Shown one piece after another: positions 9,673-18,984 of a DNA stretch of 64,000 bases. Each line of letters starts with the position of its first letter. Positions within the stretch are counted from its first letter, which is position 1. The stretch is from Gilliamella sp. wkB171 (GTDB taxonomy: Bacteria > Pseudomonadota > Gammaproteobacteria > Enterobacterales > Orbaceae): positions 310,001 to 374,000 of the forward strand of contig NZ_LYST01000043.1 in NCBI RefSeq assembly GCF_001693755.1, written 5' to 3'. A model generated the notes under the pieces. That model saw nothing but the letters and a program-made list of their open reading frames with translations, was not told where the DNA came from and did not search any database. The translations under genes were made by a program, and so were the position numbers.

Positions 9673-9930
9673 GTCGATTAATTACCTTTTATTACATAAT
9701 GGCGGAAATAGTACATCAATCGTGGGATTATCGCTAGATTTATGCCATAATTTAATAACATTTCTCTCAAATTCAACATGAATTCAAAGTGTAATAGGCA
9801 TAATTAATCATATAAAATGGCAATACTTAATTTATCGATTAGATAACTGTTTGTCATCGTACTTGAAATACTAATAATTTAAAACAATATAAGTAGAAAG
9901 CTGGTACACAAAATTTAAGGTCAAAAAAAC

Positions 9931-10998
9931 ATGGAAGCAAAACAGATTCTTGAAACATTTACGCATCCTACTTTACAAAAAAATTTAGTTGCACTTGGTG
10001 CGGTTAAGCGATGTGAATATGTTGATGAGTCCCTCACAATTCATTTAACCATGCCATTTGCTTGGGGACTTGCTTTTGAAGAATTAAAAGCTAAGTTAAC
10101 GCCTGAGTTACTTAAGTTAGATAATGTTAAAAATGTGAATTGGCAGCTTGACTATAACATAGCCACTTTAAAACGCGCCAATAGTCAACATGCTGTTAAA
10201 AATATTAAAAATATCATTGCTGTTAGCTCAGGAAAAGGCGGGGTTGGTAAATCGTCAACAGCAATTAATCTAGCCCTTGCATTACAAGCGCAAGGCGCTA
10301 AAGTTGGCATTTTAGATGCTGATATCTATGGTCCTTCTATTCCAACAATGTTAGGCACAGAAAAACAGCAACCATTAACCCCAGATAATAAACATATGAG
10401 CCCTATTATGGCATATGGACTGGTGAGTAACTCTATTGGTTATTTAGTTGATGCTGATGGTGCTATGGTATGGCGAGGCCCAATGGCAAGTAAAGCATTG
10501 TTACAAATTTTACAAGATACACTTTGGCCCGAGCTCGATTATTTAGTTATCGATATGCCACCAGGCACTGGCGATATACAATTAACACTTGCACAAAGTA
10601 TTCCTGTGACAGCAGCGGTTATTGTTACAACTCCGCAAGATATTGCTTTAATTGATGCTAAAAAAGGCATTACCATGTTCAACAAAGTCAACATTCCAAC
10701 GCTGGGAATTGTTGAAAATATGAGTTATCACATCTGTGAAAATTGTGGTCATCATGAAGCTATTTTTGGAGAAGGTGGTGCTAAGCATTTAGCCGAGCAA
10801 TATCACACTAAATTATTGGGCCAAATACCCCTACATAAAATGCTACGGCAAGATCTTGATTCTGGCAAACCAACTGTAATTAGTCACCCCGAAAGTGAAT
10901 TTACACAACTTTATTGTCAAATAGCCAGCTTAATTGCTAGTGAACTTTATTGGCAAGGGGAAACTATTTTGCCAGATATATCATTCAAAGCAGTATAA
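9931..10998 (+). CDS. apbC: iron-sulfur cluster carrier protein Mrp/ApbC
   Basis: P-loop ATPase that binds and transfers Fe-S clusters in the cytosol. The 355-aa protein has the short N-terminal MIP18-like domain (residues 1-85) and the ATPase domain with deviant Walker A SSGKGGVGKSSTAINLAL (near residue 100), Walker B-like VIDMPPGTGD, and the cluster-binding C-x-x-C (CENC, near residue 270). AAGGTC stands upstream of the ATG. It is divergent from metG, the conserved enterobacterial arrangement. High confidence. Confidence 0.95.
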   Translation: MEAKQILETFTHPTLQKNLVALGAVKRCEYVDESLTIHLTMPFAWGLAFEELKAKLTPELLKLDNVKNVNWQLDYNIATLKRANSQHAVKNIKNIIAVSSGKGGVGKSSTAINLALALQAQGAKVGILDADIYGPSIPTMLGTEKQQPLTPDNKHMSPIMAYGLVSNSIGYLVDADGAMVWRGPMASKALLQILQDTLWPELDYLVIDMPPGTGDIQLTLAQSIPVTAAVIVTTPQDIALIDAKKGITMFNKVNIPTLGIVENMSYHICENCGHHEAIFGEGGAKHLAEQYHTKLLGQIPLHKMLRQDLDSGKPTVISHPESEFTQLYCQIASLIASELYWQGETILPDISFKAV

Positions 10999-11007
10999 GA
11001 GTTAATC

Positions 11008-11036
11008 AATTGGCTTTTTATGATGAAAAGCCAATT
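11008..11036. terminator. bidirectional terminator between mrp and the acid phosphatase
   Basis: AATTGGCTTTT (11008-11018) pairs with AAAAGCCAATT (11026-11036) around a 7-base loop, shortly after the mrp stop and before the convergent phosphatase stop. The A/T ends of the stem supply U-rich tails on both strands. Confidence 0.75.
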
Positions 11037-11086
11037 TCAATGCTAATTATAAATTACAACTTAATAACGCTAAGTTAAATTTTAGA

Positions 11087-11833
11087 TCAATGATTTTTTA
11101 AATGACTAAATTCCGCTTTAGCTTTAGCTAATTGCTGATTAAATGCAGGGTTAGTATGTAATTGCGCGACAACTGCTGCTGCCATCACTTTAGCGGCATC
11201 CACATCACTTTGCCAATGATAGCCACAAATTACCCGACTTTCACCAATCTCATAACCACGTTTTAAAATTTCATTTTGACGCTCAGGATTTATCTCAGCC
11301 AACACTAGTGAAATAGCAAACCCCATTGTGGTGTGGCCTGACGGATATGAACCATTAGTGGATAATGTTTTTTCATCCTCTGGTCGACAAGTTGGTTCGT
11401 TAAAAAAAGAGAACGGCCTAACGCGATTATAATGGTTTTTCGCTGAACGTGTGGCGAGATCCCCCGCATCTTCTTTCATCGTGGTAATTAGTTTATAAAT
11501 CTCAGGAGTTGTTTTGATTGATATTTCGTGACCAAAAGATGGCGAAAACTGTTTAGTAACATTATCTTTACTGGAGTCAGCATCTAAATAGGCTTGATGG
11601 CCTCGCTCAGTATTACGCATAGATTTTCCCCAATCATATTGAGCTTTATCTCTTAAAAAATCAATACTATTATAAGATGGTGGGGGTGGTAGCAATAATA
11701 GACTATCAGGTGCTTGATCTTCTTTAAGATAAAAATCTTGCGGATCGGTAGTGACATCTTTCACGCCTGCCGCAAAAGCATTTGCACAAAATAAACAACC
11801 AATGATAATACTTTTGACAAAAAGTTGTTTCAT
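11087..11833 (-). CDS. class A non-specific acid phosphatase (PhoN/PhoC-like, PAP2 superfamily)
   Basis: Periplasmic vanadium-haloperoxidase-fold phosphatase, 248 aa with an N-terminal signal peptide (MKQLFVKSIIIGCLFCANAFA). All three parts of the signature are present: K-x6-RP (KNHYNRVRP), PSGH (GSYPSGHTT) and SR-x5-H-x3-D (SRVICGYHWQSDVD). The segment before the domain, DFYLKEDQAPDSLLLLPPPP, is typical of class A enzymes. The start at 11833 has TAAGGAG six bases upstream; the ATG at 11839 overlaps that site. Probably scavenges phosphate from organic phosphomonoesters. Monocistronic. Confidence 0.92.
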   Translation of the reverse strand: MKQLFVKSIIIGCLFCANAFAAGVKDVTTDPQDFYLKEDQAPDSLLLLPPPPSYNSIDFLRDKAQYDWGKSMRNTERGHQAYLDADSSKDNVTKQFSPSFGHEISIKTTPEIYKLITTMKEDAGDLATRSAKNHYNRVRPFSFFNEPTCRPEDEKTLSTNGSYPSGHTTMGFAISLVLAEINPERQNEILKRGYEIGESRVICGYHWQSDVDAAKVMAAAVVAQLHTNPAFNQQLAKAKAEFSHLKNH

Positions 11834-12154
11834 ATACATCTCCTTACTAAACTTGGCATTACACTATCAATATAGTCTGTGAAACAAATTGCCTTGTTAG
11901 TTCCTTTAAGTAATAAAAAATTTTGATAATGCGTTGCTAAAACGCTATTTGATCAGATTGACTACTTCACAGTCAGCCAATCTTAAATGGAATTATTTTT
12001 GGAATAAACAGTCGGATTTTTGTTATGTGATAAGTGTCACATATTGATAAATGCGATTTTGTTTGTGTTGAGCAGAAAATTTTTTAACAAACCTATTTGC
12101 TTTATCTTTAACCAAATCGTATTTATCAATATTTATTCAGGTTGTGAAAGTCTA
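11834..12154. other. non-coding interval upstream of the phosphatase gene
   Basis: About 320 bases between divergent flanks, holding the phosphatase promoter region. Two small hairpins are visible: GCGTT/AACGC around 11931-11946, and GATTGACT/AGCCAATC (one mismatch) at 11956-11982. A short plus-strand reading frame here has no start context and looks spurious. Nothing else recognised. Confidence 0.4.
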
Positions 12155-12508
12155 TTAAGCAAAGAGTTTATCTCGAAACATAAAAAATACAGCGCCAAGC
12201 AAACATAAACCGGCCCAAATATAATCGGTTTTGAATGGTTCTTTTAAAATGTAAATTGAAAATGGAATAAACACAGACAAACTAATCACTTCTTGAATAA
12301 TTTTTAACTGACCCGCGGTCGCGACTTGAAAACCAATTCGATTAGCAGGGACTTGTAATAAATATTCAAATAATGCAATACCCCAACTTATAAAAACAGC
12401 AACTATCCAAGCTTGATTATGTAAAAAACGTAAATGTCCATACCAAGCAAAAGTCATAAAAATATTACTAAAAGTAAGTAAACACACAGTGATAAGAAGT
12501 TGGCTCAT
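12155..12508 (-). CDS. DMT-superfamily membrane protein (DUF486)
   Basis: A small inner-membrane protein of 117 aa with four hydrophobic segments, belonging to the DUF486 branch of the drug/metabolite transporter superfamily. The conserved AWYGHLRF near residue 24 and the central WGIALFEYLLQVPANRIG are diagnostic, as is the final GAVFFMFRDK. The function is not established; four-TM DMT proteins usually act as dimers. ATG 12508 (MSQLL) is preferred over a TTG three codons earlier, although neither has a clear ribosome-binding site. It stands alone. Confidence 0.8.
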   Translation of the reverse strand: MSQLLITVCLLTFSNIFMTFAWYGHLRFLHNQAWIVAVFISWGIALFEYLLQVPANRIGFQVATAGQLKIIQEVISLSVFIPFSIYILKEPFKTDYIWAGLCLLGAVFFMFRDKLFA

Positions 12509-12585
12509 AATGATCAATAAAGTATTAGAAAAGGAAATAACATTATATACCTACACCTAATAAAGCTGCAAAATGGATAAATAAC

Positions 12586-12611
12586 CATTGCGTTTAAATC
12601 GCAATGTTTTT
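12586..12611 (+). terminator. orphan intrinsic-terminator-like hairpin upstream of tpx
   Basis: CATTGCG (12586-12592) pairs with CGCAATG (12600-12606), followed by TTTTT (12607-12611), on the plus strand. No plus-strand gene ends upstream of it within about 1.5 kb, so it either ends an unannotated transcript or lies in a long tpx leader. Confidence 0.5.
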
Positions 12612-12772
12612 AGCAATTTTATTAATTGGGTAAATCATCATTATTCACCCTGTGATACTATTGATGATTATTTAATCTAGCTTTATAGTAAAGAAAGTTT
12701 TTCTATCCTCACCTTTCCATCTTATTTCTACTACTGTTAAGTTAATGTGACACTAAAAATTAGGAGAAAGTT

Positions 12773-13288
12773 ATGCAAAAACGAGTTAATGAAGTCACGA
12801 TGAAAGGAACGCCTGTTACTTTGCTAGGACCAAAAATAACAATTGGTGATACTGCGCCAGATTTTACTGTTGAAAATAGTAAAATGGAGCCGATAAAATT
12901 ATCGGATTTTAAAGGCAAGATTAGAATAATTAATTCGGTACCATCAATTGATACTTCTGTGTGCAGTGCGCAAGTTCACCGTTTTAATGTTGAAGCTGCA
13001 AAATTAAAAGATGTCGTAATATTCTCTGTCAGTGTCGATCTGCCATTTGCATTAAATCGATACTGCGCGGCTGAAGGAATTGATGCAGTAAAAGTGACAT
13101 CAGATCATAAAAATCTGGATTTTGGTTTAAAATATGGTGTTGTTATAGAAGAAAAACGATTACTTACAAGGGCTGTGTTTGTCGTTGATAAAGATGATAA
13201 AATCGCTTATGTTGAATATGTTAAAGAAACGTCGGACGAACCTAATTACGATAAAGTGTTAGCCGCAGTCACAGCGTTAACAAACTAA
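12773..13288 (+). CDS. tpx: thiol peroxidase
   Basis: Thioredoxin-dependent 2-Cys peroxiredoxin of the Tpx (atypical) class that reduces hydroperoxides, 171 aa. The peroxidatic Cys lies in VPSIDTSVCSAQ (near residue 64) and the resolving Cys in RYCAAEG (near residue 99), the usual Tpx pair. AGGAGAAAGTT precedes the ATG. The hairpin after the stop fits a monocistronic gene. A likely stress-induced promoter lies upstream, but I cannot assign an OxyR box. Secure assignment. Confidence 0.95.
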   Translation: MQKRVNEVTMKGTPVTLLGPKITIGDTAPDFTVENSKMEPIKLSDFKGKIRIINSVPSIDTSVCSAQVHRFNVEAAKLKDVVIFSVSVDLPFALNRYCAAEGIDAVKVTSDHKNLDFGLKYGVVIEEKRLLTRAVFVVDKDDKIAYVEYVKETSDEPNYDKVLAAVTALTN

Positions 13289-13305
13289 TTTTACCCATTA
13301 TGAAA

Positions 13306-13338
13306 GCTATGTCATCTAAAGATCATAGATGGCATAGC
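13306..13338 (+). terminator. tpx terminator hairpin
   Basis: GCTATGTCATCTA (13306-13318) pairs with TAGATGGCATAGC (13326-13338), 13 bp with one G-U pair and a 7-base loop, just after tpx. The U-run is weak. Confidence 0.65.
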
Positions 13339-13431
13339 TAAGCAAGATTTATGCTACCTATCCGTTTAATAACTAACAATATTCAGTTATAATTATTCAA
13401 AATCAATTTATCCCTTCAATAAAGTTATATC

Positions 13432-14607
13432 ATGAATAATGCCAATAAACGGTCTCGAATTTGGTCGTCGATACTTTGTCTGGCTTTTGCTGGATTCATT
13501 TTCAACACCACTGAATTTGTTCCCGTTGGATTACTACCCAACATTGCTGAAAGTTTTTCGATGGATGTTGCTCATGCCGGGCTTTTATTAACCATTTATG
13601 CTTGGGCGGTATCGTTATTGTCTTTGCCATTGACGGTATTGACCTCAAAAATGGAAAGACGAAAATTATTAGCAGGACTTTTTTGTTTGTTTATTTGTAG
13701 TCACATTTTAGCGGGTTTTGCTTGGAATTTTTATAGTTTGATGGTGGCTAGAATTGGTATTGCTTGTGCGCATGCCGTTTTCTGGGCTATCACTACGCCA
13801 TTAGCAGTTCGATTAGCGCCAAATGGCAAACGGGCACAGGCAATGAGTTTTATTGTTGTAGGTACATCAATGGCTACCGTTTTAGGTATTCCAATTGGTA
13901 CAATGATAGGACAACTCGTGGGCTGGCGAGCAACCTTTTTATGCATCAGTATCATTGCATTTTCAATTATGGTGTTATTACTCTACTTATTGCCTCAAGT
14001 ACCCAGCTTAAATGTTATTTCACTTAAAGACATTCCAAAAGTGTTAAAACGCCCTGTTCTTTTGAATATCTATTTATTGACGGCGATAATTATCACGGGT
14101 CATTTTACTGCTTACACGTATATCACACCATTTATGATGAAAGTGGGCGGTTTTAGTCAACATGTTATTGTCATTATATTATTAGCTGTTGGATTTTCAG
14201 GCATGATAGGTAGCATACTTTTTGCTCGCTATGCTGACAAATACCCTATTGCGATTCTCGTCTTACCCATGATAGGGCTAATAATTTGTTTATTGTCTTT
14301 ATATGTTTGTGCTTTAAGTCTTTATACTGCAATTATGCAAAGTATGTTATGGGGTCTTTCGATAACTATTATTGGTATGGTAATGCAAAGCAAAGTGATT
14401 GACGCTGCACCTGATGCCGCAGATATTGCCACATCGGTCTATTCAGGTATATACAATATCGGAATTGGTGGCGGCGCATTTGTCGGTAGCCAAGTTTTAG
14501 TTGTACTCTCAACCCATTACATTGGCTTTGTTGGCTCAATTTTTGTTGTTATTGCATTACTTTTATTCTTTTTATTATCCAAACGAATTTGGTTATTAGC
14601 AAAATAA
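13432..14607 (+). CDS. sotB: sugar efflux transporter SotB (MFS)
   Basis: A 391-aa, 12-TM major facilitator. It aligns along its whole length with E. coli SotB/YdeA: the N-terminal FIFNTTEFVPVGLL, the following LTIYAWAVSLLSLPL, ERRKLL in the TM2-TM3 loop, and the C-terminal SGIYNIGIGGGAFVG are close matches. SotB exports arabinose and related sugars or IPTG-like molecules. It is convergent with uup, with both stop codons inside a shared hairpin. The family is certain; the sugar exported is not known. Confidence 0.88.
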   Translation: MNNANKRSRIWSSILCLAFAGFIFNTTEFVPVGLLPNIAESFSMDVAHAGLLLTIYAWAVSLLSLPLTVLTSKMERRKLLAGLFCLFICSHILAGFAWNFYSLMVARIGIACAHAVFWAITTPLAVRLAPNGKRAQAMSFIVVGTSMATVLGIPIGTMIGQLVGWRATFLCISIIAFSIMVLLLYLLPQVPSLNVISLKDIPKVLKRPVLLNIYLLTAIIITGHFTAYTYITPFMMKVGGFSQHVIVIILLAVGFSGMIGSILFARYADKYPIAILVLPMIGLIICLLSLYVCALSLYTAIMQSMLWGLSITIIGMVMQSKVIDAAPDAADIATSVYSGIYNIGIGGGAFVGSQVLVVLSTHYIGFVGSIFVVIALLLFFLLSKRIWLLAK

Positions 14608-14627
14608 GCGCTAAACAAGCGCTTATT
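14603..14627. terminator. compact bidirectional terminator shared by sotB and uup
   Basis: AATAAGCGCT (14603-14612) pairs with AGCGCTTATT (14618-14627) around a 5-base loop. The sotB stop (14605-14607) and the uup stop (14623-14625) both lie inside the stem, so one hairpin ends the two convergent genes. Confidence 0.75.
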
Positions 14628-16548
14628 GGCTTAACGATTCAAGTTGTTCCCAGCGTGTAAATACAGTTTCTAATTCAGCTTCTTTATCGGCCAAATCTTG
14701 TAATATTTTGCTAGTAACGTCATGAGGTTGGTTAAAAAAGTCACTATGACCTATTTGTGTTTGTAAATCACTAATAGCCACTTCTAGTTGCTCAATCTTA
14801 ATTGGTAATTGAGTCAATTCACGTTGCTCGTTATAACTCAGTTTGCCTCTCTTTTTAGTGGTTTGATCTTTGTTATCAACAACTAGATTAGCTTCATTGT
14901 TAGTTGATTTACTCGACTGATTAAGGGGTATTTGTGCTTTAACGGGGTTGGCTTGTTGCTGTTGTTGTAAAGCATCGTTATAACCACCTGCATAAATACC
15001 AATATGACCATGATCTTCAAAAAACCAGCATTGTGTGACAACATTATCCACAAATTGCCTATCGTGGCTAACAAGTAAAACCGTTCCTTGATAATCATTA
15101 ACAAGTTCTTCTAGTAATTCTAACGTATCAATATCAAGATCATTGGTTGGTTCATCAAGTACCAATAAATTACTTGGTTTTAAAAAGAGTTTTGCTAATA
15201 ACAGACGATTACGCTCACCACCGGATAATGCTCTTACTGGTGTACGTGCTCGTTTGGGTGGAAATAGAAAATCCTGTAAATAGCCTAAAACATGCCTTGA
15301 GCGCCCATTTACCATCACTTCTTGCTTACCTTCAGCAAGATTATCCATTACGGTTTTTTCGGGATCGAGTTCTAATCGATACTGATCAAAGTACGCAACT
15401 TCTAACTTGGTTCCACAATGAACATGACCGGATGTTGGGATTAAATCACCTAACATTAATTTTAGTAATGTCGTTTTACCCACTCCGTTAGGTCCAATTA
15501 AGGCGATCTTATCACCTCTTAAGACTTGCACGGTAAAATCTTTAATTAATTGTTTATTCTCAATTTGATAACTGACATCATCAAGTTCAAAAACAATTTT
15601 ACCTGATCTTAATGCTTCTTCGATTTGCATCTTAGCACTGCCCATCACTTGACGGCGCTCGCGATGCTCTTGCCGCATTGCTTTTAAGGCGCGTACTCTG
15701 CCTTCGTTACGTGTTCGGCGTGCTTTAATACCTTGACGAATCCAAACCTCTTCTTGAGCTAATTTTTTATCAAATTCCGCATTTTGTAGTTCTTCAACCC
15801 GTAATGCTTCTTCTTTGCCAATTAAATAACTATCATAATCACAACCCCATGATGCAACCTTACCGCGATCCAAATCAATAATACGCGTCGCCATTTGTCG
15901 AATAAAAGATCGGTCATGAGAAATAAAAACAATACTGCCATTAAAACTTTTTAAAAACTCTTCTAACCATTTAATCGTTTCAATATCCAAATGATTGGTA
16001 GGCTCATCAAGTAATAAAACTGTTGGTTGACAAACCAGCGCTTTGGCTAAAGCGGCTTTACGTAACCATCCACCCGACAATGATGATAATAATGCATCAC
16101 CATCTAAAGAAAGTGATGAAATCACATTACGAATACGATTATCTAGTTGCCAACCATTTTGATGATCGAGTTGCTCTTGAATTTTTGCCAACTTAGTTAA
16201 ATTACTTTCTGTTGGATTTTGCTCAATTTGATGAGATAAATCATAATAATCTCGTAATAATTGCGCCTGATCTTTTAATCCTTCTGCCACAAAATCAAAT
16301 ACATTACCTTGAATATCTCTAGGAGGATCTTGTTGAAGGCGTGAAACAATAACATTATTTTCATAAATAATTTGTCCTTCATCTAAAGGCACTTCTTTAT
16401 TAAGGACTTTAAGTAACGTCGATTTACCTGCCCCATTACGTCCAACAAGACAAACTCGTTCATTTGCTTCAATCGACAGATCAATATGATCAAGCAGTGG
16501 TGCATCACTAAATGAAAGATAAGCATTTGTAAGGTTAATTAATGACAT
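14623..16548 (-). CDS. uup: ABC-F ATPase Uup
   Basis: A cytoplasmic ABC-F protein of 641 aa with two ATPase domains and no membrane segments. NBD1 has Walker A GRNGAGKST (near residue 36), LSGG and LLDEPTNHLD; NBD2 has GPNGVGKTT (near 354), LSGGERNRLLLAKLF and LVLDEPTNDLD. A C-terminal region rich in Gln and charged residues (from about 530) ends in a coiled coil, the Uup-type DNA/ribosome-interacting tail. Uup affects precise transposon excision and ribosome assembly in E. coli. It is monocistronic here. Other ABC-F members lack this tail, so the name is well supported. Confidence 0.92.
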   Translation of the reverse strand: MSLINLTNAYLSFSDAPLLDHIDLSIEANERVCLVGRNGAGKSTLLKVLNKEVPLDEGQIIYENNVIVSRLQQDPPRDIQGNVFDFVAEGLKDQAQLLRDYYDLSHQIEQNPTESNLTKLAKIQEQLDHQNGWQLDNRIRNVISSLSLDGDALLSSLSGGWLRKAALAKALVCQPTVLLLDEPTNHLDIETIKWLEEFLKSFNGSIVFISHDRSFIRQMATRIIDLDRGKVASWGCDYDSYLIGKEEALRVEELQNAEFDKKLAQEEVWIRQGIKARRTRNEGRVRALKAMRQEHRERRQVMGSAKMQIEEALRSGKIVFELDDVSYQIENKQLIKDFTVQVLRGDKIALIGPNGVGKTTLLKLMLGDLIPTSGHVHCGTKLEVAYFDQYRLELDPEKTVMDNLAEGKQEVMVNGRSRHVLGYLQDFLFPPKRARTPVRALSGGERNRLLLAKLFLKPSNLLVLDEPTNDLDIDTLELLEELVNDYQGTVLLVSHDRQFVDNVVTQCWFFEDHGHIGIYAGGYNDALQQQQQANPVKAQIPLNQSSKSTNNEANLVVDNKDQTTKKRGKLSYNEQRELTQLPIKIEQLEVAISDLQTQIGHSDFFNQPHDVTSKILQDLADKEAELETVFTRWEQLESLSQ

Positions 16549-16746
16549 ATTTTTGGTTTTATTTGGATATTAAATAATAAAGCGTTATTCTATCACAAAG
16601 TTGTAATAGGCAACTAAATTCAATTTTCAAAGTTGTAGTTAAAGGCTTCACTATGGTGAGCATTCAATGCTCTTCTTTTAAAAAATAAATACTGCGATAT
16701 TTTTACTATTTATCACTATCAATGATATTTCATTATGGAGGTTATG

Positions 16747-18915
16747 ATGAGCCATATGTGGACATTTCAACGTGTAGGTGGATTAGATCAAGTCGTTTTT
16801 AAAAGTGCTGACGATATTATTGATTTACCACAATTAGATCCCAAATTATGGGTGGCATTAAGTTGCCCTACAACAGGGTTAGATTTTGACGAAAGAACAC
16901 TTGCGTTATTAGATGATGATAAAGATGGGCGAATTCGTATTCCTGACATTTTAAATGCAATTAATTGGATAAAAGACAAAATAGTATCTTTTGATAATAT
17001 TTTAACAAGCCGGCCGACCTTACCTTTATCAGAGATCAACACATCGACCGAACAAGGTAAAAAATTATTAATAACCGCTCGTAGTATCTTAGCCAATCTA
17101 GGTAAAAATCAAGCGGAGTCTTTGACGCAAGATGATGTACAACAATCGTTTAAAATAAATGCAAGTAAACTCTATAATGGCGATTTGATTTTTCCTGCAT
17201 CTGCTCAATTACCAACTCAAATGCAATCTTTTATTGAATCTGCCATTAAAACTGTTGGTGCAGAAAAAGATATGAGTGGACAAGATGGTATAACGCTCGA
17301 CATCGCTAAAACTTTTGTAAGCAATATCAAGATATGGCAACAATGGCAAACAGATATTAGTAATACCCAAACACCTTTTGGTGCAAATAGTGCAGAAATA
17401 TGGAAATTAATCCAATTACTTAAACCTAAAATTGATGATTATTTTTTACGTGTTGAACTGGCGCAATATGCGCCCCAAGCACAATCAGTACTTAATGTTG
17501 ATGAGAAGTATATTGTACCAAATCAAAATGGACTGTTATCAAATGAAGCACTCGCTCAATTACCTTTATCTAAAATTGATAACAGCCTAACGCTTGACTT
17601 AGTCAATGGTCTTAATCCGCTTTGGAAAGACAAAATTAGCCGTTTTAAAACATTAGTTGCAACTTCATTGACTAATCCAAATCAACTTAGTCAATCAGAA
17701 TGGAAAGCGATACAACATAGCTTGGAAGGCTACGCTACATTGATTAATTCTAAACCGGAAATGGTGAAATTAAATGTCACAACCAACCCAACGGAAAGTA
17801 TAGAGGATATACCAAATCAACTCATCAATGATTCGACAATCGATCATTTATTGCTTGAATTTGAAAAAATGATTGAACAAGACAGTAAAACACCAATTTC
17901 AGCATCAGATGTATTAGTGTTAGAAAAACTGGTGCTTTTTCAAAAACACCTTTATCGTTTATTAGTTAACTTTGCTTCATTTGCTGATTTCTTTTCACTG
18001 GAAAAAAGAGCCGCATTTCAATTAGGAAAACTTTATATTGACGGTCGTTGTGCCACATTATGTGTTGCGGTAGAAAATATAGCTAAACACTCAACGATGG
18101 CCAATTACTCCGAGTTATGTCTACTTTATTGTGAATGTACCAGACTAGGCGAAAAACAGACTATTGCAGCAGCAATCACAGCGGGGCAAGGTGATCTATT
18201 AATAGAGGGGCGTAATGGTGTATTTATCGACAACGATGGCAATGACTGGGATGCCAATGTAGTTAAAATGATAACTAAACCCATTAGTATTCAACAAGCA
18301 ATATGGGCACCTTATCAACGTATAGGGCGTTTAATTACGGAACAAATTAACAAATGGGCAACAAGCAAAGATGCTGATATCGAAAAATCCAGTGAAAAAG
18401 TCATCCAACAGCCAGAAACAAAATTTGATATTGGTAAAAGTGTCGGAATTTTTGCTGCTATAGGCTTAGCTGTCGGCGCCATAGGTACTGCACTAGCCAC
18501 ACTATTTCAAGCTATTTTTTCACTTACTTGGTGGCAATTTCCACTGGTTTTTATCGGTCTGTTTTTAATTATTTCAGGTCCTTCTGTTGTTTTAGCTTGG
18601 TTAAAATTAAGGCGTAGAACACTTGGTCCTTTACTTGAAGCATCCGGCTGGGCAATTAACGGGCAAGTAAAAATCAATCTATTATTAGGAAGATTACTTA
18701 CCAGCAAAGCAGAACTACCGGATAACGCTAAACGAAATTTACGCGATCCATTAAAAAGAAGAAATAAAAAATTAACTATAGCATTTTGGTTAGCCATTGT
18801 ACTTGGCATAGCTATAAGTGGAGGATGGCTTTGGTATAAAGGGTATTTCAATCAATATTTAGAACCGGAAAAGTCTTCAGTTCAAAAAAATACCACAACA
18901 ACTTCAGAAAAATAA
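16747..18915 (+). CDS. large EF-hand membrane protein of unknown function
   Basis: A 722-aa protein I do not recognise by name. Residues 56-67 form a canonical EF-hand calcium loop (DDDKDGRIRIPD) in an otherwise long soluble region (1-555) rich in helices. Hydrophobic segments follow near 560-585, 592-615 and 675-697, ending in a short polar tail, so the big N-terminal domain is anchored by a C-terminal membrane module. I place the start at ATG 16747, five bases after GGAGG (16737-16741); ATGs at 16735 and 16744 overlap or crowd that site. It stands alone between uup and glyA. Calcium sensing at the envelope is a guess. Confidence 0.8.
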   Translation: MSHMWTFQRVGGLDQVVFKSADDIIDLPQLDPKLWVALSCPTTGLDFDERTLALLDDDKDGRIRIPDILNAINWIKDKIVSFDNILTSRPTLPLSEINTSTEQGKKLLITARSILANLGKNQAESLTQDDVQQSFKINASKLYNGDLIFPASAQLPTQMQSFIESAIKTVGAEKDMSGQDGITLDIAKTFVSNIKIWQQWQTDISNTQTPFGANSAEIWKLIQLLKPKIDDYFLRVELAQYAPQAQSVLNVDEKYIVPNQNGLLSNEALAQLPLSKIDNSLTLDLVNGLNPLWKDKISRFKTLVATSLTNPNQLSQSEWKAIQHSLEGYATLINSKPEMVKLNVTTNPTESIEDIPNQLINDSTIDHLLLEFEKMIEQDSKTPISASDVLVLEKLVLFQKHLYRLLVNFASFADFFSLEKRAAFQLGKLYIDGRCATLCVAVENIAKHSTMANYSELCLLYCECTRLGEKQTIAAAITAGQGDLLIEGRNGVFIDNDGNDWDANVVKMITKPISIQQAIWAPYQRIGRLITEQINKWATSKDADIEKSSEKVIQQPETKFDIGKSVGIFAAIGLAVGAIGTALATLFQAIFSLTWWQFPLVFIGLFLIISGPSVVLAWLKLRRRTLGPLLEASGWAINGQVKINLLLGRLLTSKAELPDNAKRNLRDPLKRRNKKLTIAFWLAIVLGIAISGGWLWYKGYFNQYLEPEKSSVQKNTTTTSEK

Positions 18916-18948
18916 AAGCATAAATAAAATATATTTATGATGATTAAT

Positions 18949-18972
18949 TTCGCCGACTTAGCGGTCGGCGAA
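18949..18972. terminator. terminator between the EF-hand protein gene and glyA
   Basis: TTCGCCGAC (18949-18957) pairs with GTCGGCGAA (18964-18972) around a 6-base loop, between convergent stop codons. It is GC-rich against an AT background, although the U-tails are modest. Confidence 0.75.
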
Positions 18973-18984
18973 TATCATTTAAAA

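Noticed and set aside
12020-12208. 62-codon plus-strand ORF running into the DUF486 gene from its 3' side
   Set aside because: It overlaps the 3' end of a recognisable gene, has no start context, and its composition looks like random AT-rich translation.
15147-15491. 114-codon ORF antisense to uup
   Set aside because: It lies wholly inside the conserved second ATPase domain of uup; an out-of-frame shadow of that gene.
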